In this document: positions 1 through 6,067 of the stretch, piece after piece | How the letters are laid out: every line of letters starts with the position of its first letter | Position numbering within the stretch: position 1 is the first letter of the stretch | NCBI GenBank assembly: GCA_003354225.1 | Contig: PIVH01000365.1 | Span: 1 to 6,067 of the forward strand | DNA from: Globobulimina sp. | Lineage: Eukaryota > Foraminifera > Rotaliida | Direction of reading: 5' to 3' | DNA length: 6,067 nt | Translations under genes and position numbers: made by a program | Notes under the pieces: generated by a model | Told to the model about the DNA's origin: nothing | The model's input: only the letters and a program-made list of their open reading frames with translations | Databases searched by the model: none

Positions 1-209
1 CATCATAACCACCAGCAACCTGCACCAACCACATTGAAACAATATTTGTTGATACCGTTTGTCTCGCCTTTGTTGTCCAGGCAGTTTCTTTATCCAGAAA
101 TTTCCTGTAAAATTATACAGTTCAGCACCGTCGAATGGTTGCTAATTCTTCTATGAGGTATAGATATAGATAAAGAACAATACCTGAGCTCTGTAGGTAC
201 TGTACTCAT
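1..209 (-). CDS. 5' end of a probable kelch-repeat protein (partial, two exons, runs off the left edge)
   Basis: Proposed model on the minus strand: exon 1 from ATG at 209 down to 184, intron 183-105, exon 2 from 104 to the edge. The junction joins AG with G to give Arg and keeps the frame open. The translation starts MSTVPTELRKFLDKETAW and ends with VAGGYD. A Trp followed about 25 residues later by hydrophobics and a double Gly-Tyr is the usual signature of a kelch blade, so the product may be a beta-propeller scaffold. Only 43 codons are visible. Limits: a second frame of exon 2 is also open, an in-frame stop lies upstream of exon 1 near 260, and the choice rests on the VAGGYD match plus a good AG|GTATTG donor and TTTTACAG acceptor. 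The gene is divergent from the lipase gene, 111 bases away. Confidence 0.42.
105..183 (-). other. Candidate intron, 79 bases, in the leftward partial kelch gene
   Basis: On the minus strand it starts GTATTG after an exon ending CTCAG and ends ATTTTACAG. It is phase 2. Splicing joins two open segments into the only frame that reads the kelch-like VAGGYD. Its length is not a multiple of three, so retention would shift the frame. It is somewhat longer than the other introns proposed here. Confidence 0.42.
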
Positions 210-320
210 AGGGTACTCAAACTGAACCAGGTTTTCAGCTTGGTTACATATTCTTATATTTTAGTATTCTTGTTTCTTTCATTAGCAAACAAAAAAAAAG
301 TTACAAAACTTTTTCTAAGC
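210..320. promoter_or_regulatory. Short divergent intergenic region, likely two-way promoter
   Basis: These 111 bases separate the ATG of the leftward kelch-type gene (209) from the ATG of the lipase gene (321). They must hold both 5' UTRs and core promoters. The lipase-proximal half is T-rich, then has a run of nine A at about 291-299. A TTTTCAG at 232-238 could be a 3' splice site for a 5' UTR intron of the lipase transcript, but no partner donor stands out. I see no convincing TATA box. Confidence 0.45.
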
Positions 321-1387
321 ATGGGTTGTAAGGCTAGTTGTGACAGATGTTGTAAAACATGCAATTGTCCGCGAGAAACAGATACAGCCGAAGGACGCCG
401 CCGATTGTTGAATGAACACCCTTTGATTATCAAACAAGAATCGGGCAAAGTCAAAATAAGCACTGAATATATTGAAAAACCAGACGGCACATTACTTTTT
501 GGCAAATTATTTGAACCACAAAATCCAAACAATGCCACCGCATTGATTTGCCACTGTATCGGTCTCGCGGACCATGTGGATAGTTTCCCCCATCACGAAG
601 CATATCAATTCGCTGAAATGGGGTTTGTTGTATTCATATGTGACTGGAAAGGACATGGTCGATCTGACGGAGACTTTATTCTCATTCAAAACTTTGATGT
701 CGATATGGTTGATGAAGGAATTTGGATATTTAACTATGTCATAAATAAATACATAAAAACAAATAAAATATATTCGGCTACAATCCACCAAAACAATCGC
801 TATTTTTTAAGGTTCAAATTTTTTTATTATCCATGCATAATATATATATAAGTTATTGTATTTACAGTGGACATTCCATGGGAGGTTCTATCGCCATTAA
901 AATTGCATCAAAATCACAAATTAAATGGAAAGGACTGTGTTTGATGGCTCCTGGTCTCTGCTACAAAGAACAGCCGCCACAATGCGTTGTATCAGTGTTG
1001 AAATGTTGCTGTTTACCCATTTGTCCCCAAGCAAAATTGGTACCAAATACTGTGAATGTCGAGAATTTGTCCGCTGAGGAATCGGTAAGGCAGCACTTTG
1101 AGCGTAACCCTGTTTGGTATGAACAGCCATTCTCATTCGTTTCTTCCTATTCTTTGCTTCGCGCGCCACAAACAATCGAAATAGAAGCATGCAATTTGAG
1201 TTTGCCATTGTTTATTTGTCATGGCGCTGCGGACAAAGTGGCGGATCCCGAAATGAGTAAAGCGTTTTATGAAAACTATGGAGTTAAGCAAAGCGATAAA
1301 ACATTAGCTATATATGAAGGGAGAGGACATCAATTATTAGAAGAGGAACCAAATTGTATCGTTGATATTGCACAATGGTTGAAATGA
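321..1387 (+). CDS. Monoacylglycerol lipase-like alpha/beta hydrolase, probably N-terminally acylated
   Basis: Two exons, 321-811 and 868-1387, encode 336 aa. The likely reaction is release of fatty acid from monoacylglycerol or a related ester. Visible hallmarks are HCIG at residues 78-81 (family HGxG, oxyanion hole), DWKGHGRSDG at 108-117, the nucleophile elbow GHSMG with Ser167, Asp286 in GAADKVADP, and His318 in YEGRGHQLLEEEP. Spacing and order match monoacylglycerol lipases (about 300 aa), and DKTLAIYEG is close to the animal enzyme. The start at 321 is chosen because it is the first ATG in the frame and gives MGCKAS, a consensus N-myristoylation site, with Cys at 3, 7, 10, 11, 14 and 16 as possible palmitoylation sites, so membrane anchoring is inferred. 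The cap region also has a CCCLPIC cluster (210-216). Oddity: Gly in the HG motif is replaced by Cys79. Exact substrate is uncertain; another serine ester hydrolase is possible. Confidence 0.9.
812..867 (+). other. Intron, 56 bases, in the lipase gene
   Basis: It begins GTTCAA after exon sequence ending TTTTTAAG and ends GTATTTACAG. Phase 2: AG from exon 1 plus T from exon 2 encode Ser164, giving RYFLSGHSMGG, the expected sequence before a lipase nucleophile elbow. Retention would read through to a TAA at 849-851. The restored family motif makes this the best supported intron in the window. Confidence 0.93.
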
Positions 1388-1464
1388 TTTAAAGATTTAT
1401 TTTTTATTTAGTGTTTTTGTTTTATTTTTGTAGAGTTACTATGTATGTTTTGTATAGAGTTATC

Positions 1465-1470
1465 ATTAAA
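1465..1470 (+). terminator. Candidate polyadenylation signal (ATTAAA) for the lipase gene
   Basis: ATTAAA, the common variant of AATAAA, lies about 78 bases after the lipase TGA and follows the T-rich stretch. An AATAAA also occurs near 1645 inside A-rich DNA, where it is expected by chance. The choice is only by position. Confidence 0.25.
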
Positions 1471-1699
1471 AGTCATCGTTGAGGCTTTTCGAGCTGCTGT
1501 GATAATGCTTTGTCGACATACTGTAGTTAATTACTTCGTGAATTACCACTGATTATTGTTGACTAGTCACAATATCAGATTGTATACATATTATCCTTGG
1601 ACATGCAGGCGGCATTATGCTGTTTCTTTCCTCATGAAAAAAAAATAAAATTGTACATAAATTGAAAACTCAAAATAAAATAAAAAAACGACGTGTTTG

Positions 1700-1712
1700 A
1701 TCGAGCCTCGAT
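1700..1712. repeat. Perfect 6-base inverted repeat, ATCGAG-C-CTCGAT
   Basis: The two arms are exact reverse complements around a single base. It sits in the middle of the convergent spacer as a small G+C-containing island in otherwise A-rich DNA. It could be a protein-binding dyad. The one-base centre is too tight for an ordinary RNA hairpin loop. Confidence 0.5.
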
Positions 1713-1726
1713 ACAACAAGATTCAA

Positions 1727-1850
1727 CACAAAAATTGTACAAGATACACATAATAAGGACAATATCAATTTGATGAGACGTAAATAAAAAAATTATTCAC
1801 ATATCCATCAGATTGTAGACACAAATTATGTACAACACAAATAATAACTA
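1727..1850 (+). repeat. Degenerate direct repeat of about 31 bases, two copies
   Basis: Copy 1 at 1727-1758 begins CACAAAAATTGTACAAGA, and copy 2 at 1820-1850 begins CACAAATTATGTACAACA. Both continue with ACA-rich sequence into ATAATAA. They match with a few gaps and are about 93 bases apart. A further 11-base exact match, ATCAGATTGTA, occurs at 1574-1584 and 1807-1817. The DNA is of low complexity, so chance or old local duplication are both possible. Confidence 0.35.
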
Positions 1851-2011
1851 ACCAGAAAACCAAATCACAGACAAAACTGTATTATATTTATAATTTCTAT
1901 AAAGCCATCAAAAAACACTATTAAAAATAATATATCTTTTATCAAATTGCAAAAAAAACAATGAAATCGTTAACAAACAAAAAAAACAATTGCAAAAACA
2001 AAAAAACAATC

Positions 2012-3529
2012 TCACAGACATAATCTGAATTGGTTATAATCCAAATCAAGCGAATCAGTTTGAAACACTTTATTTGCGCACACAAGTTTCCATTTTTTAT
2101 CATTTGTCCTCAAATCATAAGATTCGATCGAATTTGAATACGAACAGCAAATATTGACCACATTCGGAGCATCCACATCTTTCCATAAACTTGGATAATA
2201 TTTATGCGGTAATTGTGTATTGGGCAAATTATACCATTTATCCTTACAAACATCATAATACTCCACACTCTGTGTAGCATAATCACCGCCGCCTAAATAC
2301 AACTTTTCCTCCATATTATCATAGATTAAGCCGCCAAATTTCCTCGCAATATTACACGAGGACAACCCTCGCCATTCTCCATCCCCATCCCCATTCAAGT
2401 CAAGCCACTCCACACTGCACAATGGATCATGATCTGCCGACGAACCCGCCATAGCAATCAATTTGTCATTGACCACACAACACGACGGAAACCATCGTAT
2501 TTCTCGCATAGCCGGTAACTGCTCCCAGATCCACGCATAATTCTGCTCAAAATATGCCTCACCACCAAAGGATAAATTATACACTTTGTCCGACTGATAT
2601 CCGCCAACAGAGAGCAATCCATATTTCGCATCGAAACACACCCCGTTCCCACCGGTTTTGATTGGAAACGCAGGTAAATGCCAATTAAAACCGATTATTT
2701 CCTCCATGGCGGAGTTATGCAAATGTCCCTCATCGATAACCACTGCGGTACAGACATCAGACCAGCCGCAGGTGCCCGAACCGCACAGTTTGAACATAAT
2801 GTTATATTCACGCATTATATTATCGTTTCTCTGCAGGTTTGTACGTTTGTACGCTTTTATAATATCACTGTGTACGCCGCAGGGCAATAATATGTTTTTT
2901 GTGCTGCATAAAGCGGCAAATTTAACGATCCATTCCTCGGTGAATATGGATAATTTGTTGGTGTGTGCTAGTTCATAGATATTGGCGCAATATTTGTGCA
3001 TTGGAGCGAGTGTATGCGATATGTATACACCGTAATTGTTGAATAAATACTCGTTGTGTAGGTCGTCAGCGTCATCGTCAGAGTCCAAGGAAGGGAACGT
3101 TTTGGTGTCGCTATGTTCGGCGAGTAGATATATGTAATTCTGATGATTTGTGAGTGTGTAATAATAGCTAATGCATAGACAACGTATAGGCGATAGGTCA
3201 AAGTGGAGATTTGTATGTGTTGTTGTTTGTGTTTGCGTGTTTTTGGCGAGAATGTGATGGAGAAAGCCAGAGATTAATAGGAAATCTCTATCATTTATAT
3301 CTAGATGCGGATGGTGAGGGTGTTTGCGATTTAGTTGGCTCTGATCGTGGTGGTTAGATTCATTGTCGTCTAAGGTACTCATTTTGGCAATGTCGCGTAA
3401 TTTCGATTCTTGCGGGTCTTGCAATTGTAAGTCCTTTACGTCGGTGGTTGGTGCACAGCATGTGTTGGTCATTGAGTTCACAAAATAGGAAAATAAGTTC
3501 ACCACGAAATCTTTAAATATAAACGTCAT
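2012..3529 (-). CDS. Kelch-repeat protein with an undescribed N-terminal region
   Basis: A single uninterrupted exon encodes 505 aa from ATG at 3529 to TGA at 2014-2012. The C-terminal part, about residues 295-483, shows roughly four kelch blades: LLSVGGYQ (305-312), LIAMAGS (357-363) followed by VEWLDL and W, LYLGGG (410-415) with VEYYDV and W, and a last divergent blade, CCSYSNSIESYDL (461-473) with W480. This suggests a partial or small beta-propeller that binds proteins in the cytoplasm; no enzyme motif is seen. Residues 83-125 have the pattern FLLISGFLHH, then LSPIRCLCISYYY, which resembles a motif I recall before kelch repeats in protist proteins (GYIR, then IP.DI..LC..YY). An acidic patch, DSDDDADD, lies at 149-156, with His- and Thr-rich stretches before it. 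The frame is open further up to 3679, but only with GTG; later Mets at residues 20 and 50 are possible starts. No BTB or F-box is recognised. Confidence 0.85.
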   Translation of the reverse strand: MTFIFKDFVVNLFSYFVNSMTNTCCAPTTDVKDLQLQDPQESKLRDIAKMSTLDDNESNHHDQSQLNRKHPHHPHLDINDRDFLLISGFLHHILAKNTQTQTTTHTNLHFDLSPIRCLCISYYYTLTNHQNYIYLLAEHSDTKTFPSLDSDDDADDLHNEYLFNNYGVYISHTLAPMHKYCANIYELAHTNKLSIFTEEWIVKFAALCSTKNILLPCGVHSDIIKAYKRTNLQRNDNIMREYNIMFKLCGSGTCGWSDVCTAVVIDEGHLHNSAMEEIIGFNWHLPAFPIKTGGNGVCFDAKYGLLSVGGYQSDKVYNLSFGGEAYFEQNYAWIWEQLPAMREIRWFPSCCVVNDKLIAMAGSSADHDPLCSVEWLDLNGDGDGEWRGLSSCNIARKFGGLIYDNMEEKLYLGGGDYATQSVEYYDVCKDKWYNLPNTQLPHKYYPSLWKDVDAPNVVNICCSYSNSIESYDLRTNDKKWKLVCANKVFQTDSLDLDYNQFRLCL

Positions 3530-3622
3530 TTTTTGTCTGGATTGAACAAATAACAATTGGTTGGAAAGTAGAAATAAATTAAGTAAATAAATTGGATGTT
3601 GAGCTCGAGATAAGTAAGTTCG

Positions 3623-3696
3623 GTAAGTTTGGTATGCAACGCGCCGTCGATTGCGCGTGATGGAAATGTTAGTTTTCACTTCTTCGGTTTTTTTCA
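3623..3696 (+). other. Candidate 5' UTR intron of the membrane-protein gene (74 bases; donor ambiguous)
   Basis: A strong acceptor, GGTTTTTTTCAG, ends at 3696, nine bases before the ATG. Consensus donors GTAAGT are at 3614 and 3623, and GTATGC at 3632, giving introns of 83, 74 or 65 bases, near the size of the coding introns here. The alternative is a spliced-leader trans-splicing acceptor, which would need the pyrimidine tract and AG but no donor. Confidence 0.45.
3639..3658. promoter_or_regulatory. Inverted ACGCGC / GCGCGT pair in the divergent promoter
   Basis: Two exact complementary 6-mers (3639-3644 and 3653-3658) flank eight bases. They form a CpG-rich island in AT-rich DNA. ACGCG cores resemble cell-cycle MCB boxes of yeast, but that is only analogy. 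The pair could be a dimeric factor site or form a small stem-loop in RNA. Confidence 0.35.
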
Positions 3697-3705
3697 GTGC
3701 ACATC

Positions 3706-6067
3706 ATGTCTCTCAGATACAGAGATGGTTCTAAATCTGAGTCGCTTTTGGGTATATTTATCATATTTTGTTTTCATGTCTTTCTCAATGTATATGACAT
3801 CTTATTTGATAGGTGCAAACAGATCGAAAGCAATCAGCCCCCATGGAAGCAACAGGAGTTTTTCAAACTGTATCAAAATACTGCGAACAATCGTTTTATG
3901 GATTGAATTCATTGTATTTGTTATGATTTGGTCTCTGTATATAACCAAATCACAAAATGATGTGGTCAATAAACATTTATTCGACCACTCAAACTTTAAA
4001 ATAACATATTTGAGAGCATACTATTTGATTCAAATTATAGTACAAACTACAATGATCATACTGTGTATGGTGTTTTATATTGAATTTGTATTATACACTG
4101 ACAATGATTGGATAACTGCAGTAAAACAAGCAAAAGAAGCAGCAATACTAAAATTAGAACATCTGTCTGACTCTACGGATGTGGATGGTTTCCCAGTTCA
4201 AAAATACAGCAAACAAAGAGCTGGTAATTATAAGCAAAAGGCTCAATCCATAATCGACGATTGTAACATTTGTAGCAGATTATGTTCATTTTCATTTTGT
4301 TTTAGAAGGATTGGTGTTGGCATTGCCAATGTTTTCACTCTGACTTGGTCTGAATTGCATGTATTATGTATGCTGTCATGTATTTATTATTTGTTATCAG
4401 CAATGTTGAGATTATATCATTTCAATCCAATCAAAGAAGAGCATCAATTCCTATTCACAGTAAGTGATATATTGACTGCATTTGGTATAATATTACCTCC
4501 GTTGGCGTACAGTTTAAGCTTACGGTTAAAAATGATTTATGATCGAAAAGGCACTGTCTCTGATATCACACTTGCTGGCTCGCAATGGGAAACACGTAAA
4601 AACAGAGAAAGTTATTGGTATCAATCACATGCATCATCGCAAATGTTATGTATGATTCACTTGTTTTTTTCTACAAAATATCAGTATTTGTAAATGAAAC
4701 AGGTCCATTGTCCAGGCATCAAAATCTATATTGAACGATAAAACGATAAAGCTCTGGATGTTTATTACTTTTTCATTTCAGTTGTTTATATTCGTTATGG
4801 ATCCTGTTTTTGCGGCGAGCAAATTCCGATATTATTTGCAATCAATGTATGATATTTGTGATCAGGATTCAACCACTTCGCAATTGCAAGTTGTGTTTAT
4901 TGTACATGTGTTAATTATGCGTATTGCTGTTCCATTATTGTTACTAAACACTGTTTTTTCATTCACTCCAAAATCATCTCATTCTGCGCAAATTATGCAT
5001 TACTGTTATTTTCATCATATCATAACGCCATCGTCAATTATCCTGATTACAATGATTGCATTTGTAACAAACTATGTTCTATCATCACATCCTGTGCTCG
5101 TGACATGGATTGGCATCATAGGCAGTGTACTCCTCTCCATATGGCAAATATTTGTGTTTGTGAGTGTGCTGAGTTTGGCTGACCACGCACAGAATGATCA
5201 GGAGCAATTTTTTGGATTTGCGCAACTATCAAAGGCTTCATTATTCAATTACTTTTCGAAAGGGATTGTTTATGTTTTTCTATGGTTTGTATCGTTTGGT
5301 GCCTTGTTAGTGGCAAATAGTATATCAACAGCACAAATTATTAAGGCACATGGACAAATTCCAAGTGTTATATTTGGTACAACGTCAATGTTTTTGCTGG
5401 TTCCTCTGCAAAAAATAGCAATTTCACCAACATATAGAAAGTTATATTAATATATTTTATCCATCAAATATAAATACTTTTGATTTTATTAAGTTATAAA
5501 TAGTTATTTTGGAAGGAAGCAGAGGACAAAATATCTGGTAACTTTCCATGTTATATGTTTACTTTCAGCGCTGTTTATTGTGCAGAAATTTATTTTTGTG
5601 ACAACATTTTATTATGATATTTTGACGAATGTTGATGATATGAAAGATCCGTCATTCGCAACATCATTTTCATTGTCATTTGCTTCCATTGGATTTTTTA
5701 TATGGCTTTTTGGTAAATACTGTGGTATTTTGTACCCGATTGGACCTAAATCATTGAAGGAGAGTGGTTCCATAACGGAAATGTCGGAATTTATTGGAAA
5801 TAAAAGTAGAAGGAAATCGGATGAAAAACGAAAAGATTCGAAAATGTCATTAACTGCTTTACATAATATATATATACATACTCCATCCATAAAATTATAT
5901 GATTCAAATGAAGAATATGATGATTTAACAGCTGATAAGATTGGATATGATAAATCAAAGAAAGTACAAAAAGCGATATCTATTTCACGAGGAAAGTTGA
6001 GAAAAATGGGCGAGAATAAACGTGAAGATTCGCATTCCATTGTATCTCCGACATATGATGCTGCAGC
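3706..6067 (+). CDS. Polytopic membrane protein, about 12 transmembrane segments, family unknown (3' partial)
   Basis: Proposed exons: 3706-3751, 3813-4644, 4703-5440 and 5504-6067, with phases that agree, giving 726 aa and still open at the edge. The short N-terminus, MSLRYRDGSKSESLLGANRS, is polar, with no signal peptide. Hydrophobic segments lie at about 38-59, 81-109, 197-217, 228-252, 310-330, 354-380, 399-419, 424-452, 480-500, 512-532, 549-573 and 591-615. Loops of roughly 90 and 60 residues lie at 110-196 and 253-309. The tail from 616 is rich in Lys, Ser and acidic residues and includes SRRKSDEKRKDSK, with an RRxS kinase-type site, so it is probably cytoplasmic. The exit from the last helix, LFGKYCGILYPIGPK, loosely recalls the end of class C receptor 7TM domains, a weak hint only. 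A transporter is equally possible. The ATG is chosen because the frame there joins the next exon by a GTATAT...TAG intron, dropping a T-rich stretch that looks falsely hydrophobic. Confidence 0.72.
3752..3812 (+). other. Intron, 61 bases, first coding intron of the membrane-protein gene
   Basis: Donor GTATAT after CTTTTGG, acceptor TTTGATAG. Phase 1: G plus GT encode Gly16. It is T-rich. Without splicing, the frame of the ATG stops at a TGA at 3904-3906 after 66 codons. With splicing it enters the frame that stays open to 4644. Confidence 0.75.
4645..4702 (+). other. Intron, 58 bases, second coding intron of the membrane-protein gene
   Basis: Donor GTTATG, acceptor ATGAAACAG. Phase 2: AT plus G encode Met293, joining SHASSQ to MSIVQASKS. 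Unspliced, the frame ends at TAA 4691-4693. An alternative donor GTATCA at 4618 is also phase 2 (85 bases, giving Trp at the junction). The 58-base form is preferred because its length fits the other introns here. Confidence 0.65.
5441..5503 (+). other. Intron, 63 bases, third coding intron of the membrane-protein gene
   Basis: Donor GTTATA, acceptor TATAAATAG. Phase 2: AA plus T encode Asn539, joining SPTYR to NYFGRKQRTKYL. The length is a multiple of three, but retention hits TAA at 5448-5450. An AG at 5515 is a same-phase alternative (75 bases). The next exon then stays open for 564 bases to the edge. Confidence 0.65.

Larger units (their letters stand above)
1388..2011. other. Convergent intergenic spacer with two facing 3' UTRs; no gene seen
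   Basis: These 624 bases lie between the stop codons of the lipase gene and the leftward kelch gene. I find no convincing ORF, tRNA or other RNA gene. Composition flips: just after the lipase stop the plus strand is T-rich (about 1390-1435), while from about 1636 to 2010 it is strongly A-rich, meaning T-rich on the coding strand of the kelch gene. Both genes thus have T-rich sequence right after their stops, which suggests U-rich 3' end signals. Weak repeats and one short palindrome are listed separately. Confidence 0.8.
3530..3705. promoter_or_regulatory. Divergent intergenic region, likely two-way promoter
   Basis: These 176 bases lie between the kelch ATG (3529) and the membrane-protein ATG (3706). 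The kelch side is AT-rich (about 3560-3595, AAATTAAGTAAATAAATT). The other half has tandem donor-like units (3614-3640), an inverted ACGCGC/GCGCGT pair (3639-3658) and a pyrimidine-rich 3' splice site ending at 3696. Transcription starts cannot be placed from sequence alone. Confidence 0.5.

Noticed and set aside
240-320. Upstream extension of the lipase frame with a hydrophobic leader
   Set aside because: It begins with TTG, has no ATG, and looks like T-rich UTR translated by chance. The ATG at 321 gives a meaningful MGCKAS start.
254-1208. Three minus-strand ORFs of 94-95 codons over the lipase exons
   Set aside because: They are antisense shadows of a gene with clear catalytic motifs and show no recognisable domain.
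1388-2011. Possible tRNA, small RNA or mobile-element ends in the spacer
   Set aside because: No cloverleaf, no long terminal or inverted repeats and no target-site duplications were seen. The A-rich repeats are low complexity.
2458-3201. Four overlapping ORFs of 64-106 codons, both strands, within the kelch gene
   Set aside because: They are shadows of the 505-codon kelch frame and show no domain features.
3530-3679. 50-codon upstream extension of the kelch frame
   Set aside because: It starts only at GTG, crosses the probable promoter and the 5' end of the divergent gene, and reads as low-complexity sequence. ATG at 3529 is the first usable start.
3629-3812. Continuous reading of the membrane-protein frame from 3629, giving an extra hydrophobic segment
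   Set aside because: It starts at TTG, and the hydrophobic part comes from a T-rich stretch with ends GTATAT and GATAG that fits a 61-base intron. The ATG at 3706 in another frame joins cleanly. The first in-frame ATG, at about 3725, remains a weaker alternative.
4618-4702. 85-base version of the second membrane-gene intron (donor GTATCA)
   Set aside because: The frame also fits, so it is not excluded, but the 58-base form is closer in size to the other introns.
4650-4702. Donor GTATGA at 4650 paired with the acceptor at 4702
   Set aside because: It has a good donor sequence but the wrong phase; the joined frame would not continue into the next exon.
5612-6040. 142-codon minus-strand ORF
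   Set aside because: It is antisense to the last exon of the membrane-protein gene. The plus frame is longer, phase-matched, and continues the membrane pattern.

Overview
The window reads as nuclear DNA of a unicellular eukaryote: AT-rich, standard stop codons, very short GT-AG introns, no Shine-Dalgarno sites, and genes that alternate strand with little space between them. I cannot name the species. A free-living or parasitic protist fits best. The kelch protein at 2012-3529 has an N-terminal motif I associate with kelch families of rhizarian/foraminiferan-type protists, but that is recall, not a search result.

Layout: (1) 1-209, minus strand, the 5' end of a probable kelch-type gene that runs off the left edge. 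(2) 321-1387, plus strand, a complete two-exon monoacylglycerol-lipase-like alpha/beta hydrolase of 336 aa. It starts with Met-Gly-Cys and a cysteine-rich segment, so it is probably lipid-anchored to membranes. (3) 1388-2011, a gene-free convergent spacer holding the two facing 3' UTRs. (4) 2012-3529, minus strand, an intronless 505-aa kelch-repeat protein. (5) 3706 to the right edge, plus strand, a four-exon gene for a membrane protein with about 12 transmembrane segments and a basic, serine-rich tail. It is open at the right edge (726 codons visible) and its family is not recognised.

The gene order is divergent, convergent, divergent. The two divergent pairs (starts 209/321 and 3529/3706) leave 111 and 176 bases for two-way promoters, and in each pair the leftward gene looks kelch-type. 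The proposed coding introns are 56, 58, 61, 63 and 79 bases, and retaining any of them would break the reading frame or add a stop. Single-frame reading therefore misreads several places: the lipase nucleophile motif spans a splice junction, the start of the membrane protein is in another frame, and its last exon has no ATG at its head and is masked by an antisense ORF.

I see no operon, mobile element, CRISPR array, tRNA or rRNA. Nothing shows that the four genes work as one system. The lipase points to membrane lipid turnover or signalling, the polytopic protein to transport or reception at a membrane, and the kelch proteins to scaffolding.
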